Shown: positions 38,444-48,143 of the stretch, in pieces
Numbering within the stretch: the first letter of the stretch is position 1
Layout: every line of letters begins with the position of its first letter
Source: Marivita sp. XM-24bin2
GTDB lineage: Bacteria; Pseudomonadota; Alphaproteobacteria; Rhodobacterales; Rhodobacteraceae
Assembly: GCA_003149565.1 (NCBI GenBank)
Contig: QCWH01000016.1
Coordinates: forward strand, 1-64,000
DNA length: 64,000 bases
Reading direction: 5' to 3'
Position numbers and translations under genes: made by a program
Notes under the pieces: generated by a model
Database searches by the model: none
What the model was told of the DNA's origin: nothing
What the model saw: the letters and a program-made list of their open reading frames with translations, nothing else

Positions 38444-39466
38444 CTATCCGAAAAGGTCGCTTTGCCCTGGCGTCCGAGGCACCGCCAAACCAAGATGCGA
38501 CCACGCTTTCTGCGCCAGCATCCGACCCCGTGGTGTTCGCTGGATCAACCCTTGCTGCAGCAGATACGGTTCGATCACCTCTTCCAGAGCGTCCCGGCTC
38601 TCGGACAAAGCAGCCGATAGCGTTTCGATGCCGACAGGACCACCGGAATAATTCTCGGCGATCAGACGCAGATACCGGCGATCGGCCGCATCGAGGCCAA
38701 GCCTATCGACCCCGAGACGTGTCAGCGCGCCATCCGCCAGCGCCTTGGTTACGATGCCATTTCCTTCGACCACGGCAAAATCGACGACTCGCCGCAAAAG
38801 CCGTCCTGCGATCCGCGGTGTGCCGCGTGAGCGACGCGCGATCTCGCGGGCACCCTCTGCCTCCGCTTCAACACCGAGCTTGACCGCATTGCGCGACACA
38901 ATCGTGTTAAGCTCATCCTCGGTATAGAAATTGAGACGCGTCGGAATGCCGAACCGGTCCCGCAGCGGTGTTGTCAGCAGGCCCAACCGAGTCGTCGCAC
39001 CGACCAATGTAAACGGCTGCAATTCTATCCGGACGGTGCGCGCAGCCGGCCCTTCGCCAATGACCAGATCCAGCTCATAGTCTTCAAGCGCTGGATACAG
39101 AACCTCTTCGACGGCCGGGTTCAAGCGATGGATTTCGTCGATGAACAGTACGTCCCGGGCTTCGAGATTGGTCAGGATGGCCGCGAGATCCCCAGCTTTG
39201 GCCAGAACCGGCCCAGAGGTCATTCGGAACCCAACACCCAGTTCCCGCGCCATGATCTGCGCAAGCGTCGTCTTTCCCAGTCCCGGGGGACCATGAAACA
39301 AGGTGTGATCCATCGCTTCGCCACGCTGCCGTGCCGATTGAATGAATACCCGCAGATTGGCCCGCGCCTCGGCCTGCCCGACAAAATCATCGAGCATCTG
39401 CGGTCGCAAAGCGCGATCTCGATCTTCGGGAAGTGGATCAGGACGGACAATCGGATCAGACGACAT
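38444..39466 (-). CDS. ruvB: Holliday junction branch-migration helicase RuvB
   Basis: RuvB is the AAA+ motor that drives branch migration with RuvA. The 340-residue product has Walker [13 protein letters not shown] near 59, Walker [11 protein letters not shown] near 108, and the sensor segment [18 protein letters not shown]. The C-terminal winged helix ends RTPRGR. It is 82 bp after ruvA. Confidence 0.98.
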   Translation of the reverse strand: MSSDPIVRPDPLPEDRDRALRPQMLDDFVGQAEARANLRVFIQSARQRGEAMDHTLFHGPPGLGKTTLAQIMARELGVGFRMTSGPVLAKAGDLAAILTNLEARDVLFIDEIHRLNPAVEEVLYPALEDYELDLVIGEGPAARTVRIELQPFTLVGATTRLGLLTTPLRDRFGIPTRLNFYTEDELNTIVSRNAVKLGVEAEAEGAREIARRSRGTPRIAGRLLRRVVDFAVVEGNGIVTKALADGALTRLGVDRLGLDAADRRYLRLIAENYSGGPVGIETLSAALSESRDALEEVIEPYLLQQGLIQRTPRGRMLAQKAWSHLGLAVPRTPGQSDLFG

Positions 39467-39548
39467 CAGCGCTCCTCAAGCCCATGCGGGCTTTCCTCGC
39501 AGCACAAAAGCGAAAAGGTCCGGAAGGCTCGATGCGCCGCCCCATGCC

Positions 39549-40217
39549 TCATCCCTTGGGTGCCAACAGTTTCAATGCGGCGCGGATCAGCTCAGGAGTT
39601 CCAGCCTCGGGGATGTCCCCCGCAGCCTGCGCCACCGCACTGGCCGCTTCACCGGGCGCGTAGCCAAGGTTGCTCAAGGCCGACAAGGCCTCTGACTGCG
39701 CAGACGCACTCGGAGCGGGCGCAGGTACAACCGGTGCGGCGGCTACCGGTTCGAGTACCATGTCATCGTCAGATGCAACCGCTGCAACCGTTGCTGCACC
39801 GCTCATCGCCATCACAGCCGGTGCTTTATCCTTCAATTCATTGACAACACGTTGCGCCGTTTTCGGGCCGATCCCCTTGGCCGCCTTGACAGAGTTCCAA
39901 TCCCCCAGCGCGATGGCACGACTGACACCATCAGGGCCCAGCGCACCGAGGATCGCCAGCGACGCCTTGGCGCCCACACCTTGAACGGACATCAGCAAAC
40001 GATGCCATTCCTTTTCAACCAGAGTTGGAAAACCGAAGAGCTGCAGAATATCCTCACGCACCAGAAGATCCGTGTAGAGTGCCACCGCCTCTCCCGGACG
40101 TCCCAGTTGGGAAAGCACACGGTCAGAGCAATAGACAACATAACCGACACCTCGGACATCGATCAGCACGTGATCGTCCGCTTTGTATTCGATCCGCCCT
40201 GCAACCCGTCCGATCAT
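39549..40217 (-). CDS. ruvA: Holliday junction-binding protein RuvA
   Basis: RuvA binds four-way junctions as a tetramer and loads RuvB. The 222-residue product has the N-terminal OB fold ([13 protein letters not shown]), two helix-hairpin-helix motifs ([13 protein letters not shown] and [13 protein letters not shown]), an Ala/Val/Pro linker and a C-terminal RuvB-binding domain. It overlaps ruvC by four bp. Confidence 0.97.
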   Translation of the reverse strand: MIGRVAGRIEYKADDHVLIDVRGVGYVVYCSDRVLSQLGRPGEAVALYTDLLVREDILQLFGFPTLVEKEWHRLLMSVQGVGAKASLAILGALGPDGVSRAIALGDWNSVKAAKGIGPKTAQRVVNELKDKAPAVMAMSGAATVAAVASDDDMVLEPVAAAPVVPAPAPSASAQSEALSALSNLGYAPGEAASAVAQAAGDIPEAGTPELIRAALKLLAPKG

Positions 40218-40702
40218 GCGCGCATCCTCATTCCCGGGCCCGTGACGTGATGCGCATGACAGATGGCGATTGCCAGCGCATCGGCTGCATCGGATCCGTG
40301 AATGTCGGCACCCGGTAGCTGCATCTTGACCATATGTTCGACCTGCCTCTTGTCAGCATGCCCGACCCCGACAACCGTTTTCTTGACCGAGTTCGGCGAA
40401 TACTCCCCGATCTCCACACCAAACTGTGCCGGGACAAGGAGTGCCACGCCTCGCGCCTGGCCAAGCTTGAGCGTGCCAACCGCATCTTTGTTCACAAAGG
40501 TTTTCTCAATGGCGACTGTCTCAGGCTGGTAGCGATGAAAAACATCCGTCAACGCCGTGTGCAGCGTCAGCAATCGTGCCGCCAATTCTCCAGCACCCGA
40601 AAGACACACTCCGTTGGCCACATGGCGTAACCGACTTCCGTCCGCCTCGATCACGCCCCAACCAAGGAACCGTAACCCCGGATCAATACCCAAAACACGC
40701 AT
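40214..40702 (-). CDS. ruvC: Holliday junction resolvase RuvC
   Basis: RuvC cuts Holliday junctions. The 162-residue product has the acidic catalytic residues of the RNase H fold: Asp7 in [10 protein letters not shown], Glu in [11 protein letters not shown] near 67, and Asp residues in [12 protein letters not shown] near 139-142. It heads the long leftward block running to ftsH. Confidence 0.97.
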   Translation of the reverse strand: MRVLGIDPGLRFLGWGVIEADGSRLRHVANGVCLSGAGELAARLLTLHTALTDVFHRYQPETVAIEKTFVNKDAVGTLKLGQARGVALLVPAQFGVEIGEYSPNSVKKTVVGVGHADKRQVEHMVKMQLPGADIHGSDAADALAIAICHAHHVTGPGMRMRA

Positions 40703-41018
40703 GCTGCTCGCGCCTTTGTTGCTTTTGCATCACGGCTAGCACGAAACGCGAACAAACGCCAAGCATTCAAAATAAAACACATTCATCGGCTGAGTGTCGA
40801 AAACCGTACATGAGGTGTCGAAACTCACCCTTCCTCACCAGAAAGCGACACGAGAAATGTCGCATTTAAACCACCGGATTCACACGATAACTTTTAGCCA
40901 CGAGCCATGCAAAAGTCGCATAAATCCCATGCAGAATGGACAATTGAAGCTGCATATTTCCGCTACTAGATGCGCGTCAGAAGCACGTCTCCCCCCATTC
41001 GATCTAAGGAACATGGCC
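40703..41018. promoter_or_regulatory. Divergent ruvC/DUF1127 gap with GTGTCGAAA repeats
   Basis: This 316-bp gap has no supported gene. It holds GTGTCGAAA twice in direct orientation (40794-40802 and 40815-40823, 21 bp apart) and an inverted repeat GCGACA-N7-TGTCGC at 40845-40863. The shared TGTCG core suggests a regulator-binding array for the DUF1127 gene. It is AT-richer than its surroundings. Confidence 0.4.
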
Positions 41019-41210
41019 ATGGCCGCATTTGACACATCCCGCCCCACCTACGCCGCCTCTTCCAAAGGCTTTGGCGCGTTCGTCGCATCGCTGATCGCAG
41101 CGTTTACAGCATGGAACGATACACGCCAGACCCGCAACGCGCTGAACCAGCTTAGCGATCACGAGTTGGAGGACATCGGTCTGACACGCGGCGATATCAA
41201 CGCGCTCTGA
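41019..41210 (+). CDS. Small DUF1127 protein (first copy)
   Basis: The 63-residue protein ends with the DUF1127 pattern: TRNALNQLSDHELEDIGLTRGDI. Split, the key part is LEDIGLTRGDI. Small DUF1127 proteins are stress-induced in alphaproteobacteria, and one of them (CcaF1 of Rhodobacter) binds RNA. AAGGA stands eight bases before this ATG; another ATG six bases upstream is closer to the site. A terminator follows at 41238-41268. Confidence 0.88.
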   Translation: MAAFDTSRPTYAASSKGFGAFVASLIAAFTAWNDTRQTRNALNQLSDHELEDIGLTRGDINAL

Positions 41211-41237
41211 AGAGCTGGTCAAAATTCCACAAAAAAA

Positions 41238-41268
41238 GCCGTGTCAGAATATCTGACACGGCCTTTTT
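41238..41268. terminator. Bidirectional terminator after the DUF1127 gene
   Basis: An 11-bp perfect stem (41238-41248 with 41252-41262) is flanked by A7 on the left and T5 on the right. It separates the DUF1127 gene from the convergent hypothetical gene. Confidence 0.9.
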
Positions 41269-41294
41269 CATGTGAGCACAGAGAAAGGAAGAGA

Positions 41295-41642
41295 TCAGCC
41301 GATAATGGCGCTCAGGAGCTTGGCCAGCGGTGCCGTGATAGGATCAATCTGCATAAAGACAGCACCCATCTGTTCAACAAAGCCGCCTTCGCGCAGCAAG
41401 TCGACCTGCTGACGATACCCGTCTTCGCCAAGGATGGTCACAATCACCGCTTTGAGCACGAAAAGAATGCTGAACGGCAGCAGAAGCATTGCAAACGAAA
41501 ATGCTTCGCGTGTGTGACGGATGGGTTGGTGATCGATCACGCCGTTCTTTCCGAGTTTGTTGACATAACCGCGTGACAGTTCGCGGTGGCGCTTCAAAAC
41601 CTTGCGGTAACGTTCGTCAAACAAATCCTGTTGTTTGGTCAT
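41295..41642 (-). CDS. Small membrane-associated hypothetical protein
   Basis: The 115-residue product has a charged N-terminal region rich in Lys and Arg (DERYRKVLKRHRELSRGYV), one clear membrane segment (about 45-65, AFSFAMLLLPFSILFVL), and a C-terminal amphipathic part. I recognise no domain. The ATG follows GAAGG; an upstream TTG-type extension is improbable. It lies between the terminator at 41238 and prmA. Function unknown. Confidence 0.7.
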   Translation of the reverse strand: MTKQQDLFDERYRKVLKRHRELSRGYVNKLGKNGVIDHQPIRHTREAFSFAMLLLPFSILFVLKAVIVTILGEDGYRQQVDLLREGGFVEQMGAVFMQIDPITAPLAKLLSAIIG

Positions 41643-41776
41643 GTTGAGCAGCCTTCGTTCCGGCCCCCACCGGACGCAAGCAAAGGTAGGTTCAGAATGT
41701 GGCAAGAATGGGGCAAACGTGGCAAATTCGATGAAATTGCGGCGGAAATGGCCGCAAATTAGGAATTGTGGCGCAT

Positions 41777-42652
41777 TTAAGACGCCGCCTTTTGCAGCGT
41801 TAGTGTCGTCCAGTCACCAATCTCTTCGCGGTGCCAGGTATTGATGCCATTTCGTGCATAAACTTCCGCCACTTCGTCGCCTTGATCGTTGAGGATCCCC
41901 GAAAGGATCGCGAATCCCCCCAGCGCAAGATGGCTTGCCATGTCCGGGGCAAGATCGATCAACGGCTGTTTGAGAATGTTTGCAAAAACCAAATCGAAGG
42001 GCGCGGCCGCATGCAACTGCGGGTGTTCAAAGCCAAGCGCCTCCAAACAGACAACGCGACCGCCCAGATTATTCGCGCGCACGTTGGCCTCGGCCACATC
42101 CACAGCCACCTGGTCCATATCGCTCGCCAAAACCGTCTCGGGCCAGACCCGCGCCGCCGCCATTGCCAGCACTGCGGTGCCACAGCCGATATCAGCCACG
42201 TTGTGACAGGTCACGCCTGCGTCGATCAACCGATCCAATGCGCGCAGGCATCCCTGTGTCGTCCCGTGATGCCCCGTACCAAAGGCCATCGCAGCCTCGA
42301 TCAGAAGCGGCTCAACACCATCGGGCACTGTTTCGGCATCATGGCTGCCATAGACGTAGAACCGCCCAGCATGCACCGGCACCAATTCGCGCCGCACCTT
42401 GGCGACCCAATCGGTTTCGGGCAATTCAGATACAACAAACGATTTTGCCCCATGCGCAGCCGCGAGCAGCGCCAGTGCGACATCGTCCGGGGCATCCATG
42501 AAATAGCCGCCCACTTCCCACATGCCGCTGCCATCTTCGATCTCGAACACACCAACGCCGTAAGGCTCGGTACTCAACTCTTCCAGAGCCTCGCCCAGCG
42601 CTTCCGCCGAATCCTTGTCGGACAGTGTGGTAAATGCGGTGAAGGTGGTCAT
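41777..42652 (-). CDS. prmA: Ribosomal protein L11 methyltransferase
   Basis: PrmA trimethylates ribosomal protein L11. The 291-residue product has the AdoMet-binding motif NVADIGCGTAVLAMAAARVWP near 155-175, split here, and FGTGHHGTTQGCLRALD before it. The motif IV segment DLVFANILKQPLIDLAP is present. It is followed by the convergent MFS gene. Confidence 0.95.
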   Translation of the reverse strand: MTTFTAFTTLSDKDSAEALGEALEELSTEPYGVGVFEIEDGSGMWEVGGYFMDAPDDVALALLAAAHGAKSFVVSELPETDWVAKVRRELVPVHAGRFYVYGSHDAETVPDGVEPLLIEAAMAFGTGHHGTTQGCLRALDRLIDAGVTCHNVADIGCGTAVLAMAAARVWPETVLASDMDQVAVDVAEANVRANNLGGRVVCLEALGFEHPQLHAAAPFDLVFANILKQPLIDLAPDMASHLALGGFAILSGILNDQGDEVAEVYARNGINTWHREEIGDWTTLTLQKAAS

Positions 42653-42718
42653 GGGCGTACACTTTCCGGAACGGGAGCAATGCGAACCCTCTGCCATGAA
42701 GCCTGCTGTCCCGCAAGC

Positions 42719-43954
42719 TCACTCCGCCGGAGCGGGTGACACATATCTTGAAAATACGGTTTCATTCCCAGGTTCGGGATGGCGCGGGATCATCAGAGCA
42801 AGGAACAGCGATACGGTCGCCATGCCAGCCGCGAGACCAAAAACGGCACCGGGCGAGACCAGCCAGATGTAACCGAGCAGCGCAGGCAGAAACACGGCAG
42901 CTATATGGTTGATCGTAAAGGCCACCGCTGCCGTAGGCGCGATATCTCCAGGATCAGCGATCTTTTGGAAATATGTCTTCAGCGCCAGTGCCAGGGCAAA
43001 AAAGATGTTGTTCACGATATAAAGACCCGTCGCCAGCATCACACCCCAGCCAAACCAGTAGATTCCGCCATAGGCTAGAAACACGAGGATCAAACCAACA
43101 TACTCAACAGCCATCGCATTGCGTTCGCCGAAGCGATGAACAACCCGGCCAAGAACCGGCGCCAGAACCATGTTAGCAACCAATGTAATCAGCATCAGCT
43201 TGGTCACCTGATCCACGTCCAAACCAAAGCGTTCCACCATCATGAAAGCCGCGAACACCATAAAGATTTGCCGCCGCGCGCCAGACATGAATTGCAGCGC
43301 ATAGTAAAGCCAGTAGCGCTTGCGGAGGATGAATTTCTTGACCTGCGGATTTGGCGCTTCGAAATGCGGCATCATCACAACGCAATACGCGACAATGCTC
43401 AACGTCAGAGCGCCAGATACCATGTATACAAAATTGTAACTCAGCTCGTATGCCCGCCACGTGACCACAATCACTCCATACGCCACCAGAGTTGCAGCAG
43501 AGGCGGCAGACACCAGAAGACCCAGCATCTGCGGTGCGCGGTCCTTAGGCAGCCACTGAAGCTGTAGCGATTGGTTTACCGTTTCATAATAGTGAAATCC
43601 GATTGAACTGATGAGCGTCACAAAAAGCAGACCACCTGTCGTCGGAAAATAGGCGGTGACCGCGGTCGCCACGCCAAGCATCGCGAGCGAGATCATGGCC
43701 AGCGTCTGTTCCCGGATGAAAATGATCACCGCGATCACACCGACCGCCAAAAAGCCGGGGATCTCCCTTACAGTGTGCAGCCAACCAATGTCCGAGCCGT
43801 CGAATTGAGCGACCTCGATGACGAAGTTGTTCAGGAGCGCAGACCATGTCGCGAACGACAATGGCATCGCAATCGCCATCAGGAAAAGCAGCGTGATCGG
43901 CCGCCGGTAGATCGGCAACTCTCGGGCATCAGCAAGGGGAACAATGCGCTTCAT
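42719..43954 (-). CDS. Major facilitator superfamily transporter
   Basis: The 411-residue product has about twelve hydrophobic membrane segments and MFS-like charged loops between TM2-3 and TM8-9 (GRVVHRFGERNAMA). The N-terminus is cytoplasmic and positively charged. There are no substrate-defining motifs I recognise. It is divergent from the YeeE/YedE gene across a 207-bp gap. Confidence 0.85.
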   Translation of the reverse strand: MKRIVPLADARELPIYRRPITLLFLMAIAMPLSFATWSALLNNFVIEVAQFDGSDIGWLHTVREIPGFLAVGVIAVIIFIREQTLAMISLAMLGVATAVTAYFPTTGGLLFVTLISSIGFHYYETVNQSLQLQWLPKDRAPQMLGLLVSAASAATLVAYGVIVVTWRAYELSYNFVYMVSGALTLSIVAYCVVMMPHFEAPNPQVKKFILRKRYWLYYALQFMSGARRQIFMVFAAFMMVERFGLDVDQVTKLMLITLVANMVLAPVLGRVVHRFGERNAMAVEYVGLILVFLAYGGIYWFGWGVMLATGLYIVNNIFFALALALKTYFQKIADPGDIAPTAAVAFTINHIAAVFLPALLGYIWLVSPGAVFGLAAGMATVSLFLALMIPRHPEPGNETVFSRYVSPAPAE

Positions 43955-44116
43955 GCCCCTCCTTTACGCGCGGTTTGTTCACTTGGCGAGAGAGAAGCGC
44001 TCGCAAAACAGCTCATGTGCAAGGCAGCACAGACGTAACGATGCAGTTTCTGCAACGCAAAACATGTCATTTGAAAGCAAACGACACACACAGTCTGATC
44101 CACATCAAGGCGCACA

Positions 44117-44130
44117 CATTCATAAGAATG
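44117..44130. promoter_or_regulatory. Palindrome upstream of the second YeeE/YedE gene
   Basis: CATTC-ATAA-GAATG is a perfect 5+5 inverted repeat 32 bp before the start codon. The ATTC/GAAT halves recall ArsR-type sulfide-sensor operators such as those of BigR and SoxR, but the spacer is four rather than eight bases. The regulator is unknown. Confidence 0.4.
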
Positions 44131-44161
44131 CATGCATGGCCATCGCAGAAGGACATGTCTT

Positions 44162-45223
44162 ATGGATCTCATCACACTCGTGGATCGAATTGGCGAAGCG
44201 CCGACAGCCGCACTCTTTGGGTTGATCACCGGCATCACCTTCGGGGTCGCAGCCCAGCGTTCCCGATTTTGCCTGCGCGCAGCGACCGTCGAATTTGCAC
44301 GCGGCATGATGCAGGACAAGTTGGCGGTGTGGCTCCTGACCTTCTCGACTGCAGTCGTCTGGGTGCAGCCGGCGCAGATGTTCGGACTGATCGACACAGC
44401 AGAAGCCCGGATGATGGCCGTTCCCGGAAGTTGGTCCGGCGCGATCATTGGTGGCTTGATGTTCGGAGCGGGTATGGTCCTGGCCCGTGGCTGTTCCGGC
44501 AGGCTTCTGGTGCTCGCGGCAACTGGCAACCTACGTTCCGTTGTCTCCGGACTGATCTTTGCCGTGGTGGCACAGATAAGCCTCACCGGCTGGCTGGCCC
44601 CCATCCGCGATCAAATGGCCGCTATGTGGATCACATCGGGCGGTCGCAACATGGACCTGCTGACTGCCCTGCATTTGCCAGAGGGCTCGGGCCTCGTCTT
44701 CGGCCTCGCAACCGCGTTGTTGGCACTTGAACTGTCCCGCCGCAATCAGATCGGTTGGCAACGGCTTGTATTTGCCTCTGGTGTCGGATTTGCCGTCGCA
44801 ATGGGTTGGGCATTCACCTATGCTCTCAGCCTTGTGGCCTTCGACCCTGTACAGATCGAAAGCGCTACCTTCACAGGTCCTTCGGCCAACACGCTGATGT
44901 TCTTCCTCGACCGGTCGTCAGTTCTTGAATTCGACATCGGTCTGGTTCCGGGTGTGGTGATCGGTTCTTTCCTCGCCGCCTTCTTTGCCGGAGAGCTCAA
45001 ATTCCAGGGCTTCGAAGGCCCAACACCGATGCGAAACGCGATGATCGGTGCAGCTCTTATGGGTTTTGGAGGGATGCTGGCAGGCGGCTGCGCAATCGGC
45101 GCAGGCGTCACCGGCGGGTCGATCTTCGCCGGCACCGCATGGCTTGCACTCTTCTGTATGTGGATCGGCGGAATGAGCATGGATCTGGTCATGGGTGGCC
45201 GGGGGCAACCGGCCGCCATCTGA
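44162..45223 (+). CDS. YeeE/YedE sulfur transporter (second copy)
   Basis: The 353-residue membrane protein belongs to the YeeE/YedE family, which includes the thiosulfate importer TsuA and SoxT. It has about ten hydrophobic segments and the cysteine-bearing stretches AQRSRFCLRAA, LARGCSGRLLVLA and AGGCAIGAGVTGG, which carry sulfur in this family. The ATG follows AAGGACATG. It is outside the sox cluster and divergent from an MFS gene. A sulfur-species import role is inferred. Confidence 0.88.
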   Translation: MDLITLVDRIGEAPTAALFGLITGITFGVAAQRSRFCLRAATVEFARGMMQDKLAVWLLTFSTAVVWVQPAQMFGLIDTAEARMMAVPGSWSGAIIGGLMFGAGMVLARGCSGRLLVLAATGNLRSVVSGLIFAVVAQISLTGWLAPIRDQMAAMWITSGGRNMDLLTALHLPEGSGLVFGLATALLALELSRRNQIGWQRLVFASGVGFAVAMGWAFTYALSLVAFDPVQIESATFTGPSANTLMFFLDRSSVLEFDIGLVPGVVIGSFLAAFFAGELKFQGFEGPTPMRNAMIGAALMGFGGMLAGGCAIGAGVTGGSIFAGTAWLALFCMWIGGMSMDLVMGGRGQPAAI

Positions 45224-45231
45224 CGCCACAG

Positions 45232-45274
45232 CGTTTCCGCCAACGGAAACGTCCAGATGCGTCAACGCATCTGG
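45232..45274. other. Two tandem stem-loops between convergent genes
   Basis: Stem one is CGTTTCCG (45232-45239) with CGGAAACG (45244-45251). Stem two is CCAGATGCG (45253-45261) with CGCATCTGG (45266-45274). They touch, sit within 52 bp between the YeeE/YedE gene and the ABC permease, and have no T-run. They may terminate or protect both transcripts. Confidence 0.65.
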
Positions 45275-45275
45275 T

Positions 45276-46037
45276 TCACGCCCGGATCCGCCAGCCCGTT
45301 TTGAAGATCAGCCAGATGATTCCAAGACAAAGCAAAGTGAACCCTCCGATGGCCAAAAGGCTAAGCCCGATGGGCACATCCGCCAATCCGAAGAACGACC
45401 AGCGGAAACCAGACACCAGATACACAACCGGGTTAAAGAACGAGATCGTCTGCCAGACCGGCGGCAGCATCGAGATCGAATAAAAAGATCCGCCAAGGAA
45501 AACCAAGGGGGTGACAACCAGCAGCGGGATCAATTGAAGCTGTTCGAAATTCCCAGCCCAGATGCCGATGATGAACCCGAACAGCGCAAAGCTCAGACAG
45601 GTGAGCACAAGGAAGGCCAGCATCGCCAGCGGGTGCTGGATGCTCAGGTCCACAAACAGCGCCGAGGTGCCAAGGATCACGATCCCGATGAACAGCGCCT
45701 TCGTCGCCGCCGCCCCGACATAGCCCAGAACGATCTCAAGAAAGTTGATCGGGGCCGACAGAAGCTCATAGATCGTGCCGATGAATTTCGGGAAATAGAT
45801 CCCGAAGGATGCGTTGGAAATCGCTTGTGTCATCACCGACAGCATGATCAGCCCTGGCACGATGAACGCACCGTAGGACACGCCCTCGACCTGGTCGATC
45901 CGACTGCCGATGGCGGCACCGAAGACCACGAAATAAAGCGAGGTCGATATCACCGGCGACACGAAGCTCTGCAGCAACGTGCGGAAAAAGCGCGACATCT
46001 CGAAGACATAGATTGCGCGGATGGCCTGCCAGTTCAT
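45276..46037 (-). CDS. ABC-2 type transporter permease
   Basis: The 253-residue protein has six hydrophobic segments and the ABC-2 permease pattern of YadH-type exporters. It begins [20 protein letters not shown] and ends in a hydrophobic helix. It overlaps the ATPase gene by four bp, forming a two-gene exporter. The substrate is unknown. Confidence 0.88.
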   Translation of the reverse strand: MNWQAIRAIYVFEMSRFFRTLLQSFVSPVISTSLYFVVFGAAIGSRIDQVEGVSYGAFIVPGLIMLSVMTQAISNASFGIYFPKFIGTIYELLSAPINFLEIVLGYVGAAATKALFIGIVILGTSALFVDLSIQHPLAMLAFLVLTCLSFALFGFIIGIWAGNFEQLQLIPLLVVTPLVFLGGSFYSISMLPPVWQTISFFNPVVYLVSGFRWSFFGLADVPIGLSLLAIGGFTLLCLGIIWLIFKTGWRIRA

Positions 46038-46966
46038 GCCGCCTCCTCCTGTTTTGAGACCAGCCCGACGAAAATATCCTCAAGCGAGTTCTGCCGCGTC
46101 TGCAAATCGCGCAGCACAAGCCCTGCATCACTCACCTCGCGGATCAGCGTCGCGATCCCGGTGCGGTCCTGAGCGGTGTCGTAGCAATACACCAACACCT
46201 GTCCGCCTTCCTCAATCCGCAGACCACGATCTGCCAATGCCCCGGGCAATACCTCAACGGATTCGTGCAATTCGATCCGCAACTCCTTCTGCCCCAACCG
46301 GTTCATCAGCGCGGTCTTTTCCTCGACCAGCAGAATTTCACCCTTGTTGATCACGCCGATCCGATCCGCAATAGCCTCGGCCTCTTCGATATAATGGGTG
46401 GTCAGGATGATCGTCACACCGGCCTCTTTCAGCCCGGCCACAATTTCCCACATATCGCGGCGCAGTTCGACATCGACGCCGGCGGTCGGCTCGTCCAGAA
46501 ACAGCACACGCGGCTCATGCGCCAGCGCTTTGGCAATCAGAACGCGACGCTTCATCCCCCCCGAAAGCTCCATGATCCGGTTGTTGCGTTTGTCCCAGAG
46601 TGACAGCTGCCGCAGAATACGTTCCAACAGCGCGTCATCCTTGGGCTTGCCAAACAAACCGCGCGAAAAGCGGACCGTGTTCATTACCCGCTCAAACGGT
46701 TCGAGATTGATCTCCTGCGGCACCAACCCAACCAGAGAGCGTGCGCCGCGATAGTCGCTTACCACGTCGTGCCCACCCACGGTGATTGTGCCGGATGTGG
46801 GCTGCGTGATCCCACAGATCGTCGAAATCAATGTGGTTTTGCCCGCACCATTTGGCCCGAGCAGCGCCAGAATCTCGCCCTCGTGAATCTCGAGCGACGC
46901 GCCTTTCAGGGCTTCGAACCCATCCTTGTAAGCTTTGCGGACATTGCTGATCTGGACCATCGACAT
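46034..46966 (-). CDS. ABC transporter ATP-binding protein
   Basis: The 310-residue ATPase has Walker [13 protein letters not shown] near 37, the signature LSGGMKRRV near 134, Walker [12 protein letters not shown], and the H-loop [10 protein letters not shown]. It resembles YadG and other multidrug/ABC-2 exporter ATPases; the C-terminal part is a DrrA-like extension. It overlaps its permease partner. Confidence 0.93.
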   Translation of the reverse strand: MSMVQISNVRKAYKDGFEALKGASLEIHEGEILALLGPNGAGKTTLISTICGITQPTSGTITVGGHDVVSDYRGARSLVGLVPQEINLEPFERVMNTVRFSRGLFGKPKDDALLERILRQLSLWDKRNNRIMELSGGMKRRVLIAKALAHEPRVLFLDEPTAGVDVELRRDMWEIVAGLKEAGVTIILTTHYIEEAEAIADRIGVINKGEILLVEEKTALMNRLGQKELRIELHESVEVLPGALADRGLRIEEGGQVLVYCYDTAQDRTGIATLIREVSDAGLVLRDLQTRQNSLEDIFVGLVSKQEEAA

Positions 46967-47113
46967 ATTGCGGTCCTCCTTTCCAAGCGACAGAGAAGCT
47001 ACCTAATACACCGCCCATAAGACGCAATCCCGAATGGCGTGCATCAGAACGCACGCGGTGTGCATGTCGTTTTTGGGCCTGACCTTGGCGCCTACGCAGC
47101 CTATGGGTGGTCC

Positions 47114-48094
47114 ATGACCACCAATTCCGACACCAGCATCGCACGCGGGATCCTTTTGATCTGCATTGGTGTCTTCGCCATTTCGATCAACGACATGATG
47201 ATCAAGCGGCTGTCTGGCGGCTATCCGCTGCATCAGATCGTATTCACACGTACCGCGATCGGGATCATCCTATCCTTTGGCATCTTGCATTTCGAAGGCG
47301 GGTTGTCCCTGCTGAAAACAGACCGCCCGGTGCTTCATATCCTGCGCGGTTTGACGTTGGTCGCTGCGAACATGACCTTTTTCGCGTCCCTTGCTGTCCT
47401 TCCCCTCGGGCTGACGACGGCGCTGTTCTTTGTGGGGCCGCTTTTCATCACACTCTTCAGCTTTCTTTTTCTGGGTGAGAACGTCGGGCCACTTCGGCTC
47501 GGAGCCATCGTTGTTGGCTTTATGGGCGTGATCGTCATGCAAGAGCCTTGGGGCGGTGGGTCCGACTATGGACCGCCCTGGCTCTTCGCATTGCCCGTCA
47601 TTGCGGCCGCACTTTATGCGTCAATGGCGGTGATGACCCGCGCTTTGGGGGTCAAGAGCACCGCTGCCGCACTTTCGATCTATATCCAGTTGATGTTTCT
47701 GGTGGTTTCCAGCCTGTTCTATCTGGCTGTCGGTCAAGGACAGGTTGATCCCGGCCCGGACCAGCCCAGCCTGCACTTTCTTTTCCGTGCGTGGACCTGG
47801 CCCGCTGATCAGGATTGGCCGTTCTTCATAATTATCGGCGTCTGTAACGGCATCATCGCCTATTGCATCACCGCCGCCTACCGCATGGCACCTTCCGCCA
47901 GCATCGCGCCCTATGAATATATCGGGCTTCCCTTGGCCATCTTCTGGGGCTGGCTGATTTTTGGCGAATGGCCGACACCCTCCATCTGGATTGGCTGCGC
48001 CATGATCCTTGGCGCCGGCATCTTCGTGTTCTTTCGAGAACGCAAGAAAGGCCGTGTTATCGCTCCGAAGCGCCCAGGCAGTCGCGTGGGCTGA
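47114..48094 (+). CDS. DMT-superfamily (EamA) transporter
   Basis: The 326-residue protein has ten hydrophobic segments arranged as two EamA repeats (about 12-140 and 155-305). The second repeat carries the APYEYIGLPLAIFWGWLIFGEW motif. It probably exports or imports a metabolite; the substrate is unknown. The start is the last ATG before the first helix. Confidence 0.88.
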   Translation: MTTNSDTSIARGILLICIGVFAISINDMMIKRLSGGYPLHQIVFTRTAIGIILSFGILHFEGGLSLLKTDRPVLHILRGLTLVAANMTFFASLAVLPLGLTTALFFVGPLFITLFSFLFLGENVGPLRLGAIVVGFMGVIVMQEPWGGGSDYGPPWLFALPVIAAALYASMAVMTRALGVKSTAAALSIYIQLMFLVVSSLFYLAVGQGQVDPGPDQPSLHFLFRAWTWPADQDWPFFIIIGVCNGIIAYCITAAYRMAPSASIAPYEYIGLPLAIFWGWLIFGEWPTPSIWIGCAMILGAGIFVFFRERKKGRVIAPKRPGSRVG

Positions 48095-48143
48095 GGCCGC
48101 CATTTCCGGAGGCCTCTCCCGATGTGACTGGGGATTGCTCGGC

